Below the pieces are notes generated by a model. It searched no databases, was not told the origin of the DNA, and was given only the letters and a program-made list of their open reading frames with translations. Of a stretch of 64,000 nt of DNA, positions 27,020 to 35,794 are shown piece by piece. Position 1 is the first letter of the stretch, and each line of letters opens with the position of its first letter. The stretch is taken from contig CAVXLG010000012.1 of NCBI GenBank assembly GCA_963762615.1, positions 744,001 to 808,000 on the forward strand. The letters are read 5' to 3'. A program made the position numbers and the translations under genes. This stretch comes from PALSA-505 sp963762615 (lineage in GTDB: Bacteria; Actinomycetota; Actinomycetes; Streptosporangiales; Streptosporangiaceae).

Positions 27020-27592
27020 TCAGACCGCGATGGAAGCCCAGAAGCCGGGACGCGCGCTGGCCCGCCAGAGGCCGGGCCCGTGCCTCAGCGGCCTGCGCAG
27101 CATGGCCGGCCGACTGCCCCAGCCCGTGACCCGCTGGTTGCGGCCGGCCGCCGAAGGCCCGGCCGCCGCGCTGGTCTTCGCGGCGAGCACAGCGGTCAGT
27201 GCGGCGATCTCCTCGGCCGACGCGTCGCCCCGGACCACGGTGAGCACGGGCGCCGTGCCCGGCCCGGCCTGCGGGCCGCCGGCAGGACGGCCGGCCCGGT
27301 GACCGCCGTCGTGGCGGTCAGCATCGCGGCCTGCCCGGGGGTCGCTGTCGTGGCGGTCAGCATCGCGGCCTGCCCGGGGGTCGCTGTCGTGGTGGTCAGC
27401 ATCGCGGTCTGCCCGGGGGTCGCTGTCGTGGTGGTCAGCATCGCGGTCTGCCCGGGGGTCGCTGTCGTGGTGGTCAGCATCGCGGTCTGCCCGGGGGTCG
27501 CTGTCGTGGTGGTCAGCATCGCGGTCTGCCCGGGGGTCGCCGTCGTGGCGGTCAGCCTCGCGATCGCCACCGTGGCCGGCTGACCCGGACAT
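27020..27592 (-). CDS. accE: Acyl-CoA carboxylase epsilon subunit with a His/Asp repeat insertion
   Basis: The small epsilon subunit that stabilises and activates actinobacterial acyl-CoA carboxylases. The conserved core is at the C-terminus: PVLTVVRGDASAEEIAALTAVLAA, a spacer, then WGSRPAMLRRPLRHGPGLWRAS (each given in part). The 190-residue length is more than twice the minimal subunit, because residues 10-100 are seven tandem copies of a 13-residue unit of the type DRDADHHDSDPRA, encoded by six full 39-bp DNA repeats plus degenerate ends. The unit is rich in His and Asp. From memory, mycobacterial AccE5 also has N-terminal peptide repeats of another sequence. The ATG overlaps the stop of the NYN gene (TGATG). 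Confidence 0.88.
   Translation of the reverse strand: MSGSAGHGGDREADRHDGDPRADRDADHHDSDPRADRDADHHDSDPRADRDADHHDSDPRADRDADHHDSDPRAGRDADRHDSDPRAGRDADRHDGGHRAGRPAGGPQAGPGTAPVLTVVRGDASAEEIAALTAVLAAKTSAAAGPSAAGRNQRVTGWGSRPAMLRRPLRHGPGLWRASARPGFWASIAV
27308..27541 (-). repeat. Six tandem 39-bp repeats inside accE
   Basis: Six full units begin at 27308, 27347, 27386, 27425, 27464 and 27503, with a degenerate seventh from 27542. The four central copies are identical or nearly so, differing from the first two at positions such as GGTGG/GGCGG. The period is a multiple of three, so copy-number change would not break the reading frame. Confidence 0.95.
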
Positions 27593-28593
27593 CAGGTGCG
27601 GGACTTTCCGACGCCGATGCCGAACTGCCGGTGCACCCGCTCCCAGAACGCGTCCCGCAGCCACTCCCTGGCCTCCTGATACGGGCGCAGCGACTGGCCG
27701 AGTTCCTTCTCGGCCTCGACCAGGAGTTCCTTGTCGATGACCGGCGGCAGTATCGGCCCAGGCAGCAGATCCCTGATGTTGTCCTCACCGCGGGTCAGGA
27801 TCCACTTCTGCGCGACGTGCTCGCCGGCCTCCTCGACCCGCTCCCGGTCGGGCCCCAGCTTGCTCGCGGTGGCTGCCCCCTGCAGGCCGTGGCCGCCGGG
27901 CCGGGTCCCCGGCCGGGGGGCGTGCCGCTCGCCGAACAGCTGCGCCGGCGAGGGCACGACGGCGACCACCGTCGCCGCCTGGGCGTCCAGCCGGGCGGGC
28001 TCGGCCTCGGTGACCGGCTGGCTGGTGAAATACGGCTTGACGAAGGGCGCGTCGAGCACATCGACCGTGTCCGACTCCCAGACGAGCCGCTCCGCCTGGT
28101 TGGTGCCGTACGGCGGCTCGATTCCCCACAGGTGAACCCGCACCCCGTAAGCCTGCGCCGCCTCCACCGCCGGGACCATGTCCTCGTCGCCGGCCACCAG
28201 CACCGCATCGGTGATCGCCCGGTGCCGGGCGAGCGCCTCCATGTCGGCGCGGATCTGCGCGTCCACGCCCTTCTGCTGGCCGCGGGCGTTCAGGTTGCCG
28301 AGCCTCAGCTTGACCCACGGCATCTGCGCGATCACGCGCTGGTCGATGGTAGGAACCCGGTCCCTGGCAGCGTCGTACCAGTAGACCCGGAGCAGCTCGC
28401 CGCGGATCTGGCCGTCGGCGTACTTGGTCAGCGCCTGGATGAGGTTGGCCGCGTCCACCCGGTACTCCCGGCGCGAGTTCGCGCCCAGCAGCAGCTCCCC
28501 CGCGGCGGCATAGATGTACCCGACATCGACCATGATCGCGTAGCGGGCGAGGGCCGGAAGCGACGCCGGAAGGGGTGCGGACAGCTCGGTCAT
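27592..28593 (-). CDS. NYN (LabA/PIN-like) domain protein
   Basis: A 333-residue protein with a NYN ribonuclease-type domain at the N-terminus. Its acidic catalytic residues are visible in YAIMVDVGYIYAAAG, GQQKGVDAQIRADM and LVAGDEDMVPAVEAA. The C-terminal third carries a conserved ILTRGEDNIRDLLPG / PPVIDKELLVEAEKELG segment followed by a helical end. The ATG start has a TAGAGT -10 about ten bases upstream. It lies between the carboxyltransferase and epsilon genes and overlaps the latter by one base (TGATG), so it belongs to the carboxylase operon. Its RNA target is unknown; similar proteins occur near carboxylase genes in other actinobacteria as far as I recall. Confidence 0.85.
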   Translation of the reverse strand: MTELSAPLPASLPALARYAIMVDVGYIYAAAGELLLGANSRREYRVDAANLIQALTKYADGQIRGELLRVYWYDAARDRVPTIDQRVIAQMPWVKLRLGNLNARGQQKGVDAQIRADMEALARHRAITDAVLVAGDEDMVPAVEAAQAYGVRVHLWGIEPPYGTNQAERLVWESDTVDVLDAPFVKPYFTSQPVTEAEPARLDAQAATVVAVVPSPAQLFGERHAPRPGTRPGGHGLQGAATASKLGPDRERVEEAGEHVAQKWILTRGEDNIRDLLPGPILPPVIDKELLVEAEKELGQSLRPYQEAREWLRDAFWERVHRQFGIGVGKSRT

Positions 28594-28603
28594 GGTGCTC
28601 ACG

Positions 28604-28609
28604 ACTCTA
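28604..28609 (-). promoter_or_regulatory. -10 hexamer for the NYN/accE/accA transcript
   Basis: TAGAGT on the minus strand ends ten bases before the ATG at 28593, giving a leaderless or nearly leaderless start internal to the carboxylase cluster. Confidence 0.4.
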
Positions 28610-28663
28610 AGGCAGTCCGGGCCCTGGCGAGCCCGCTGCCTGCTGCGCGGGTCGCCCGGCGCG

Positions 28664-30344
28664 CTACCGGACCCGGCGGCGGGCCGGCGACAGCGGGATG
28701 TTCCCGTGCTTCTTGGGCGGCAGCGTCTGCCGCTTGGTGCGCAGCGCCCGCAGCGCAACGGCGACCTGCCCGCGGGTCTCGGCCTGCCGGATCACGGCGT
28801 CCACGTAGCCCCGGTCGGCCGCGATGTAGGGGTTGGCGAGCCGGTCCTCGTATTCGGTTACCCGCTGCTCCCGCAGCCTGGCCGGGTCCTCGGCGGCGGC
28901 CAGCTCGCGGCGGTACAGGATGTTCACCGCGCCCTGCGCGCCCATGACCGCGATCTGGGCCGTCGGCCAGGCGAGGTTGATGTCGGCGCGCAGGTGCTTG
29001 GAGCCCATCACGTCGTAGGCACCGCCGTACGCCTTGCGGGTGATCACCGTGATCTTGGGCACGGTGGCCTCCGAATACGCGTAGATGAGCTTGGCGCCGT
29101 GCCGGATGATGCCGCCCCACTCCTGCGCCGTTCCGGGCAGGAAGCCGGGCACGTCCACGAACGTCAGGATCGGGATGTTGAACGCGTCGCAGGTGCGGAC
29201 GAACCGCGCGGCCTTCTCCGAGGCGTCGATGTCCAGCGTGCCGGCGAAGTGCAGCGGCTGGTTGGCCACCACGCCCACCGGCGCGCCTTCGACCCGGCCG
29301 AACCCGACGATGATGTTGGCCGCGAACAGCGCGTGTACTTCCAGGAACTCGCCGTCGTCGAGGACGCGCGTGATCACGTCGTGCATGTCGTACGGCTGGT
29401 TCGGCGAATCGGGCATCAGCGTGTCCAGCTCGGCGTCTTCCGCGGTGAGCCCGGCGCCGTCAGTGCCGGGAACCGAAATGGGCTGCCCGCCGTCCGCGGC
29501 GTCCGACGGCGGGTCGTCCATGTTGTTGGACGGCAGGTAGGACAGCAGCTCACGGGCGAAGTCCAGGCAGTCATCCTCGTCCTTGGCCAGGTAGTGGGCC
29601 ACCCCGGACTTGACGTTGTGCGTGTGCGCGCCGCCGAGTTCCTCGAAGCTGACCTCCTCGCCGGTCACCGTCTTGATCACGTCAGGACCGGTGATGAACA
29701 TGTGCGAGGTCTTGTCCACCATCAGCGTGAAGTCGGTGATGGCCGGCGAGTAGACCGCCCCGCCCGCGCACGGCCCCATGATCAGCGAGATTCTGCGGGA
29801 CCACGCCGGAGGCGAGTACGTTCCGGTAGAAGATCTCGGCGAACAGCCCGAGCGCGACCACGCCTTCCTGGATCCGTGCGCCGCCGCCGTCGTTGATCCC
29901 GACGATGGGGCAGCCGGTCTTGAGCGCGTGCTCCATCACCTTGACGATCTTCTCGCCGTAGACCTCGCCGAGCGATCCGCCGAATACGGTGAAGTCCTGG
30001 CTGTACACGCAGACCGGGCGCCCGTCCACCGTGCCGTGCCCGGTGACGACGCCGTCGCCGTACGGGCGGTTGGCCGCGACTCCGAAATCGGTGGCGCGGT
30101 GCCTGGCCAGCTGGTCGAACTCGGTGAAGGAGCCCGGATCCAGCAGCTTGCCGACCCGCTCCCTGGCCGTCATCTTGCCCCTGGCGTGCTGCGTCTGCAC
30201 GGCGCGCCCGGAGCCCGCGTGGATCGCCTCGTGCCTGCGCCGTTCCAGGTCTGCTAGCTTTCCCGCGGTGCTGTGCGGATAGGCCTCGCCGGCATCGCCG
30301 GCCGTCCTGTCCTCGGAGATCTCGTCCCGGGCTTCGCTCGTCAT
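28664..30344 (-). pseudogene. accD: Acyl-CoA carboxylase beta (carboxyltransferase) subunit, broken by a 1-base frameshift
   Basis: Carboxyltransferase subunit of a propionyl/acetyl-CoA carboxylase, about 560 codons in all. The N-terminal part (start ATG 30344) has GKMTARERVGKLLDPGSF, RPYGDGVVTGHG and NDGGGARIQEG, and reaches GVVPQ in one frame. The C-terminal part continues in another frame from ISLIMGPCAGGAVYSPA through VDVPGFLPGTAQEWGGIIRHGAK to the stop. The break is one extra base at 29791-29792 (AGATTCT where AGATCT would keep the frame). Both halves are otherwise fully conserved. A core gene with its alpha and epsilon partners intact nearby is unlikely to be dead, so a sequencing error is possible. 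Promoter: TAACCT six bases before the ATG, divergent from ppc. Confidence 0.9.
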
Positions 30345-30350
30345 GGGCAC

Positions 30351-30356
30351 AGGTTA
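30351..30356 (-). promoter_or_regulatory. -10 hexamer of leaderless accD transcript
   Basis: TAACCT on the minus strand ends six bases before the ATG at 30344. It is back to back with the ppc promoter 25 bp away. Confidence 0.5.
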
Positions 30357-30379
30357 GCCACGCCGGCCGGGTCGCTGGC

Positions 30380-30385
30380 TACGCT
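30380..30385 (+). promoter_or_regulatory. -10 hexamer of leaderless ppc transcript
   Basis: TACGCT ends seven bases before the GTG at 30393. Confidence 0.5.
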
Positions 30386-30392
30386 GTCGGCC

Positions 30393-33173
30393 GTGAGCCG
30401 TGAGTCGGACCGTCAGCAGATGCCGCAGCGGATGCGCCGCGACGTCCGGCTGCTGGGTGACCTGCTCGGCGAGGTGCTCCGGGAGTCGCAGGGCGAGGAT
30501 CTTCTCGCCGACGTGGAGCGGCTCCGGCACGCGGTGATCGAGGCGCGGCGCGAGCACCCGCCGCCGGTGGCCGACCCGGTGGGGGACGAGATCGCCGCCC
30601 TGGTCGCGTCCTGGCCGCTGGACCGGGCCGAGCTGGTCGCCCGCGCCTTCACCGTCTACTTTCACCTGGTCAACCTGGCCGAGGAACATCAGCGGATCCG
30701 GACCCTGCGGGACCGTGACAGCGGCGGCACGCCGCTGCGCGAATCGCTCGCTCTCGCGGTCGCCGAGATCAGCGGCGGCGCTCCCGGCGCGGCGGCAGAC
30801 CTGCTGGCCGGCCTGCGGGTGCACCCGGTGCTCACCGCGCACCCCACCGAGGCGCGCCGCCGCGCCGTGACCTCCGCGCTGCGCCGGATCGACGCCCTGC
30901 TGGCCGCGCTGGACGATCATCCCGGCGGCGGCGCACAGGCTGAGACGCAGCGCCGGCTGCGCGAGGAAATCGACCTGCTCTGGCGGACGTCGCAGTTGCG
31001 AGTCAAGGCTATGGAGCCGCTCGACGAGGTCCGCACCGTGATGACCGCGTTCGACGAGACGCTGTTCCGGGTGGTCCCGGCGCTCTACCGGTCACTTGAT
31101 CACGTGCTGACCGGCGCGGACTGCGGCCGGGTGCCCGCCGCCGCCCCGGCATTCCTCCGGTTCGGCAGCTGGGTCGGCGCGGACCGGGACGGCAATCCCT
31201 TCGTGACCGCGCAGGTGACCAGGGATACCGCGGTGATCCAGGCGGATCACGCACTGCGCGCGCTGGAGAACGCCACCGGCCGGATCGGCCGCGCGCTGAC
31301 CGCGGACGCCTCGGCCGCCCCCGCGTCGGCCGAGCTGGCCCGCGGCCTCGCGCACGCGGAGGCGGCGCACCCGGAACTGCTGGCCCAGATCGCGGCCCGC
31401 TCCCCGCAGGAGCCGCACCGGACGTACCTGCTTTTTCTCGCCGAACGGCTCCGCGCCACCCGGCTGCGCAACGCGGATCTCAGCTACGGCGATCCCGCCG
31501 AGTTCCTGGCCGGCCTGCGCCTGGTGCAGGACTCGCTGGCGTCGGCGGGCGCGCCCCGGCAGGCGTTCGGCGAGCTGCAGCACCTGATCTGGCAGGCGGA
31601 GACGTTCGGGTTCCACCTGGCCGAGCTCGAGGTCAGGCAGCACAGCCAGGTGCACGCCCGGGCGCTGCGCGAGCTGGAATCCGGCGGGGAACCGTCGCCG
31701 CTGACGCAGGAGGTTCTCGCGACATTCCGGGTGATCGCCTGGATCCAGGGCCGGTTCGGATCCCAGGCGTGCCGGCGTTACGTGGTCAGCTTCACCCGGT
31801 CGGCCCGGGACATCGCCGCCGTGTACGAGCTGGCCCGCCGCGCCGTGCCGGACGGCCGGGTGCCGGATCTGGACGTGGTCCCGCTGTTCGAGAGCGGCGC
31901 CGACCTGGACAACGCCGTCGCGGTGCTGGACGACATGCTGAAGCTCGAGCCGGTGGCGGCCCGGCTGGCCGAGGCGAGCGGGTCCGCGCCCGGCGCCCGC
32001 GCGGGGGCAGGCGAGTCCGGGTCCGCCCGTCCCGCCGCGGCTGGCCGGCCCGCGCCCGGCGCCCGCGCGGGCACCGGCCGGCCCGCGCCCGCTACCCGCG
32101 CCGGAGCGAGCCGGCCCGCGCTTGAGGTCATGCTCGGCTACTCCGACTCCGCGAAAGAGCTCGGCCCGGTCAGCGCGACGCTGCGGCTGTTCCGCGCCCA
32201 GGCGGCGCTGGCCGACTGGGCGGCGGTCAACGGCGTGGCGCTGACGCTGTTCCACGGCCGCGGCGGCGCGCTGGGCCGGGGCGGCGGCCCGGCCGGCCGG
32301 GCCGTGCTGGCGCAGGCGCCCGGTTCGGTCGGCGGACGGTTCAAGGTCACCGAGCAGGGTGAGGTGATCTTCGCCAGGTACGGCCATCTCGCCATCGCGC
32401 ACCGGCACCTGGAGCAGGTCACCTCCGCGGTCCTGCTGGCGTCGGCGGCTGATTCCGCACGGCCGGCGGGCCAGCTGCGGCCGCGGACCGCCGGCCTCGC
32501 CGAACGGATCGAGGAGGCCGCGCTGCGCGCCTACCGCGGCCTGGTCGAGGCGGAGGGCTTCGGTGCCTGGTTCGCCCGGATCAGCCCGCTGGAGGAGATC
32601 AGCGGGCTGCGGATCGGGTCCCGCCCGGCGCGCCGCGCCGCCGCTTCGGGACTCGCCGACCTGCGCGCGATCCCGTGGGTGTTCGCCTGGGCGCAGACCC
32701 GGGTGAACCTGCCCGGCTGGTTCGGCCTGGGCAGCGGGCTGGCGGCGGTGACCGGGCCGGCGGGCGGTGCGGACGAGCTGGGGCGGGCCTACCGCGAATG
32801 GCCGCTGCTCGCCGCCCTGCTGGACAACGCGGAGATGAGCCTGGCCAAGACGGACCGGCGGATCGCCGCGCGTTACCTCGCGCTCGGCGGCCGGCCTGAC
32901 CTCACCGCGCTGGTGCTCGCCGAGTACGACCTGACCTCCCGGCTCGTGCTGGCGGTGACCGGGCACGACCGGCTGCTCGCCGACCGCAGCGTGCTCTCGC
33001 GCGCGGTGGCGCTGCGCGACCCCTACGTGGACGCCCTCTCGCACCTCCAGCTGCGCGCGCTCGCCGCGCTCCGCGTCCCCGCGGCCGCCGGGGCCGCGGA
33101 CCGTGACCGGCTGGAACGGCTGCTGCTGCTCACCGTCAACGGTGTCGCCGCCGGCCTGCAGAACACCGGCTGA
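30393..33173 (+). CDS. ppc: Phosphoenolpyruvate carboxylase
   Basis: Anaplerotic enzyme that carboxylates PEP to oxaloacetate; 926 residues. The catalytic histidine is in VLTAHPTEARRRAV. Further signatures are FGSWVGADRDGNPFVT, MLGYSDSAKELGP, LTLFHGRGGALGRGGG and the C-terminal QNTG. In the GYSDS motif, the usual SNKD(G) is SAKELG. A stretch of about 45 residues made of Ala/Gly/Arg/Pro repeats (PAPGARAG type, about 31975-32125) is inserted just before that motif, where other PEP carboxylases have a short loop. The GTG start is set by the leaderless promoter; a longer frame upstream overlaps accD and is not used. Confidence 0.95.
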   Translation: MSRESDRQQMPQRMRRDVRLLGDLLGEVLRESQGEDLLADVERLRHAVIEARREHPPPVADPVGDEIAALVASWPLDRAELVARAFTVYFHLVNLAEEHQRIRTLRDRDSGGTPLRESLALAVAEISGGAPGAAADLLAGLRVHPVLTAHPTEARRRAVTSALRRIDALLAALDDHPGGGAQAETQRRLREEIDLLWRTSQLRVKAMEPLDEVRTVMTAFDETLFRVVPALYRSLDHVLTGADCGRVPAAAPAFLRFGSWVGADRDGNPFVTAQVTRDTAVIQADHALRALENATGRIGRALTADASAAPASAELARGLAHAEAAHPELLAQIAARSPQEPHRTYLLFLAERLRATRLRNADLSYGDPAEFLAGLRLVQDSLASAGAPRQAFGELQHLIWQAETFGFHLAELEVRQHSQVHARALRELESGGEPSPLTQEVLATFRVIAWIQGRFGSQACRRYVVSFTRSARDIAAVYELARRAVPDGRVPDLDVVPLFESGADLDNAVAVLDDMLKLEPVAARLAEASGSAPGARAGAGESGSARPAAAGRPAPGARAGTGRPAPATRAGASRPALEVMLGYSDSAKELGPVSATLRLFRAQAALADWAAVNGVALTLFHGRGGALGRGGGPAGRAVLAQAPGSVGGRFKVTEQGEVIFARYGHLAIAHRHLEQVTSAVLLASAADSARPAGQLRPRTAGLAERIEEAALRAYRGLVEAEGFGAWFARISPLEEISGLRIGSRPARRAAASGLADLRAIPWVFAWAQTRVNLPGWFGLGSGLAAVTGPAGGADELGRAYREWPLLAALLDNAEMSLAKTDRRIAARYLALGGRPDLTALVLAEYDLTSRLVLAVTGHDRLLADRSVLSRAVALRDPYVDALSHLQLRALAALRVPAAAGAADRDRLERLLLLTVNGVAAGLQNTG

Positions 33174-33343
33174 CCTCGCCCGTCCGCGCGCCTGGCCCCG
33201 CACGCCGCATTCTGGCTGCCGCTGCCTTCTCCGGTTCGCGCGCCGTCTGAGCCGCTGCTCGCCGCCCCAGGCGCGCTCGCACCCGCCGCCCGGCCGGGCC
33301 CGGCTGTGCCGCCGGGCGACGCGCAAGCTGACCCGTCAACCGG

Positions 33344-33349
33344 CAGTAT
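33344..33349 (+). promoter_or_regulatory. -10 hexamer of leaderless birA transcript
   Basis: CAGTAT ends seven bases before the ATG at 33357. Confidence 0.4.
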
Positions 33350-33356
33350 TCGTAGC

Positions 33357-34175
33357 ATGACCACCGGACCCACCGGATCGGAGCGCGCACCGTTGAGCAG
33401 TGCCGCGCTGACGCGTGCGCTGGTACGGCCCGGCGGCTTCTGGCGCGCGATCGAGGTGACCCCGCTGACCGGATCGACCAACGCCGACCTGCTGGCGCAG
33501 GCCGCCGCCGGCGCGCCGCAGGGCAGCGTGCTCGTCGCCGAAGCGCAGACCGCGGGGCGAGGGCGGATGGGCCGGACGTGGGCAAGCCCGCCGGGGGCCG
33601 CGCTGATGTTCTCGGCGCTGCTGCGCCCGGACGCTGTCCCGCCGCGCAGGCGCGGCTGGATCCCGCTGCTGGCCGGGGTCGCCGTCGCATCGGCCGTCAC
33701 CGCCGCCACCGGGCTGGACGCCCAGCTCAAGTGGCCGAACGACGTGCTCGTCGGCGGCCGGAAGCTGGCCGGGATCCTCGCCGAGCAGTCGGCCGGGGCG
33801 GTCGTGGTCGGCGCCGGCATCAACGTCTCCACCCGGCGGGCCGAGCTGCCGGTCGAGGCGGCCACGTCGCTGACGCTCGAGGGGGCGACACGGACCACCC
33901 GGCCGCAGCTGCTCTGCGGCGTGCTCGGCGAGTTCGAGCGGCTGTACCTGGCCTGGGCCGGCGGAGCCAGCCCCGGTGACCCCGACGGCTGCGGTGTGCG
34001 CGCCGAATACCGTCGCCGGTCTGCCACCCTCGGCCGGCAGGTGCGGGTGGAGTTCCCCGGCGGTGACACCGCCCGCGGCCTGGCACTGGACGTCGATGCC
34101 GACGGGCGGCTGCTGCTGCGCGCCGCCGGCGGACCGCTCGCGGTGAGCGCCGGCGACGTCGTGCACCTGCGCTGA
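33357..34175 (+). CDS. birA: Biotin-[acetyl-CoA carboxylase] ligase
   Basis: Attaches biotin to the lysine of the biotinyl domain of acyl-CoA carboxylase alpha subunits, as in the EAMKM of the gene at 25.1 kb. It is a class I ligase of 272 residues without a DNA-binding domain, so it is not a biotin repressor. The active site shows the biotinyl-AMP loop GRGRMGRTWASPPG, STNADLL and KWPNDVLVGGRKLAGIL. The C-terminal SH3-like domain is present (LGRQVRVEFPGGDTARGLALD, in part). Its position in the carboxylase cluster fits its job. Confidence 0.95.
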   Translation: MTTGPTGSERAPLSSAALTRALVRPGGFWRAIEVTPLTGSTNADLLAQAAAGAPQGSVLVAEAQTAGRGRMGRTWASPPGAALMFSALLRPDAVPPRRRGWIPLLAGVAVASAVTAATGLDAQLKWPNDVLVGGRKLAGILAEQSAGAVVVGAGINVSTRRAELPVEAATSLTLEGATRTTRPQLLCGVLGEFERLYLAWAGGASPGDPDGCGVRAEYRRRSATLGRQVRVEFPGGDTARGLALDVDADGRLLLRAAGGPLAVSAGDVVHLR

Positions 34176-34241
34176 GCGTCGGCCCGAAAGGCCGGCCCGC
34201 GGCGTCGGCGATGATGAATGCCATGACCGATGATGAACGCC

Positions 34242-34878
34242 ATGACATTGCGTGACTACGTGGCCTGGCACGACGAGTACGACCGGGCCGGCTCGCCGCT
34301 GCACCTGCGCCTGCTGGTCGTGCAGGACCTGATCGCCGTCGCGCTCGACGAGCTGCCGCCGGGCCGGATCCGGGTGATCAGCATGTGCGCCGGCCAGGGC
34401 CGGGATTCTGATCGGCGTCGCGCGGCGGCACCGGCGCGGCGGCGACCTCACCGGACTGCTGGTGGAGGCCGATCCGCACAACGTCGCGGCCGCGAGGACC
34501 GCCATCGCGCAGGCAGGCCTCGGCGGCCTGTCCGTCGAGCAGGGTGACGCCGGGCGGTCCGCCGCCTACGCCGGAGCCGTCCCCGCCGACCTGGTTGTCG
34601 CCTGCGGCATCTTCGGGAACGTGGCCGACGAGGATGTCAGGCGGACGATCAGGTTCCTGCCGGCCCTGTGCGCTCCCGGCGGCTGGGTGATCTGGACCAG
34701 GGGGCCGCGGCAGGACGGCATCGTAGCGACCATCCAGGACTGGTTCGAGGCGGCCGGCTTCCGGCCGTACGCGCTCGTCGTCCCGGAAGGAAACCTGTTC
34801 GGCGTCGGTGCCGCCCGGCTGGCCGCGCCGCCGTCCCCGTTCGACGCCGACGCGGCACTGTTCGACTTCATTCAGTAA
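34242..34878 (+). pseudogene. Class I SAM-dependent methyltransferase, broken by a 1-base frameshift
   Basis: A small methyltransferase-like protein of about 210 codons split in two frames. The first part (MTLRDYVAWHDEYD, then RVISMCAGQGRD, the SAM-binding loop) ends in one frame. The second part, from LIGVARRHRRGGDLTGLLVEADP to the stop, with DLVVACGIFGNV and APGGWVIWTRG, continues in the next. The break is one extra T at 34406-34407 (GGATTCTG where GGATCTG would join the parts without loss). The start may be ATG 34242 or 34230; an 18-bp direct repeat containing ATGATGAA lies just upstream. The substrate is unknown. The gene stands alone between birA and the hydratase. Confidence 0.8.
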
Positions 34879-34973
34879 GCCGCGCTTCGACTGCATTCAC
34901 CAAGCCGCGCCGCGGTCTGCCCGATGGCCGGCAACCGACCCCCGGCGGATGCCGGGCAAGGCGCCCGCCAGGC

Positions 34974-34979
34974 TAGCCT
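34974..34979 (+). promoter_or_regulatory. -10 hexamer of leaderless hydratase transcript
   Basis: TAGCCT ends seven bases before the ATG at 34987. Confidence 0.5.
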
Positions 34980-34986
34980 GCAGGTC

Positions 34987-35778
34987 ATGGAAGGGATCAC
35001 CGTTCAGCTGGATGAAGTCACCGCGCCTGGCGTCGCCGAGATCGTGCTGGACCGGCCTGAGGCGATGAACGCGCTGGACACCGCGATGGCGCGGCGGCTG
35101 GCCGCGGTGTGCGACGAGCTGGCGGGGATGACCGCCAGGATCCGGGCGATCGTGCTCAGCGCGGCCGGCGAGCGCGCGTTCTGCGCGGGCGCCGACCTGA
35201 AGGAGCGCAACCGGATGAGCGACGCGGACTTCGCCCGCCAGCGTCCCCTGTTCCGCCGAGCCTTCGGCGGCATCCTGAGCCTGCCCCAGCCGACGGTGGC
35301 CGCGGTGCACGGCTACGCCCTCGGCGGCGGCTGCGAGCTCGCGCTCGGCTGCGATCTGATCGTGGCGGACGAGACCGCCGTCTTCGGCCTGCCGGAGACC
35401 ACGGTCGGGCTGGTCCCCGGCGGCGGCGGCACCCAGCTCGCGCTGCGCAGGCTGGGTCCGGGAAGGGCCGCCGACATGGTCTTGACCGGGCGCAAGATCG
35501 ACGCCGGCGAGGCGTACCGGATCGGCCTGGCCGACCGCCTGGCGCGGGCCGGCCTGGCGCGCCAGGACGCGCTCCACCTGGCCAGCCTCATCGCGCGCAA
35601 TTCGCCGGTGGCCGTTCGGGCGGCGAAGCAAGCCATCCGGCAGGGGAGCGGAACCGGGCTCGCGGCGGGACTGGACATCGAGGATGCCGCATGGCGGACG
35701 GCCGTGTTCTCCGCGGACAGAAAAGAGGGCATCGCGGCGTTCAATGAGAAGCGGGAGCCGCAGTGGCCCGGCGAGTAG
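34987..35778 (+). CDS. Enoyl-CoA hydratase, AUH / methylglutaconyl-CoA hydratase-like
   Basis: A crotonase-fold enzyme of 263 residues. The oxyanion hole segments are AFCAGADLKER and GYALGGGCELALGCD, and the catalytic glutamate region is FGLPETTVGLVPGGGGTQL. The ADLKER sequence and the GGGGTQ motif resemble AUH, the 3-methylglutaconyl-CoA hydratase of leucine breakdown. This fits the next two genes, an HMG-CoA lyase and a carboxyltransferase. The start is set by the leaderless-type -10; a slightly longer frame exists upstream. Confidence 0.88.
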   Translation: MEGITVQLDEVTAPGVAEIVLDRPEAMNALDTAMARRLAAVCDELAGMTARIRAIVLSAAGERAFCAGADLKERNRMSDADFARQRPLFRRAFGGILSLPQPTVAAVHGYALGGGCELALGCDLIVADETAVFGLPETTVGLVPGGGGTQLALRRLGPGRAADMVLTGRKIDAGEAYRIGLADRLARAGLARQDALHLASLIARNSPVAVRAAKQAIRQGSGTGLAAGLDIEDAAWRTAVFSADRKEGIAAFNEKREPQWPGE

Positions 35779-35794
35779 CAGAGGAAGTATCACG

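Noticed and set aside
27080..27583. Plus-strand open frame through the accE repeats
   Set aside because: It encodes a Val/Ala repeat without a start signal or domain. The minus-strand frame has the conserved epsilon core and a coupled start.
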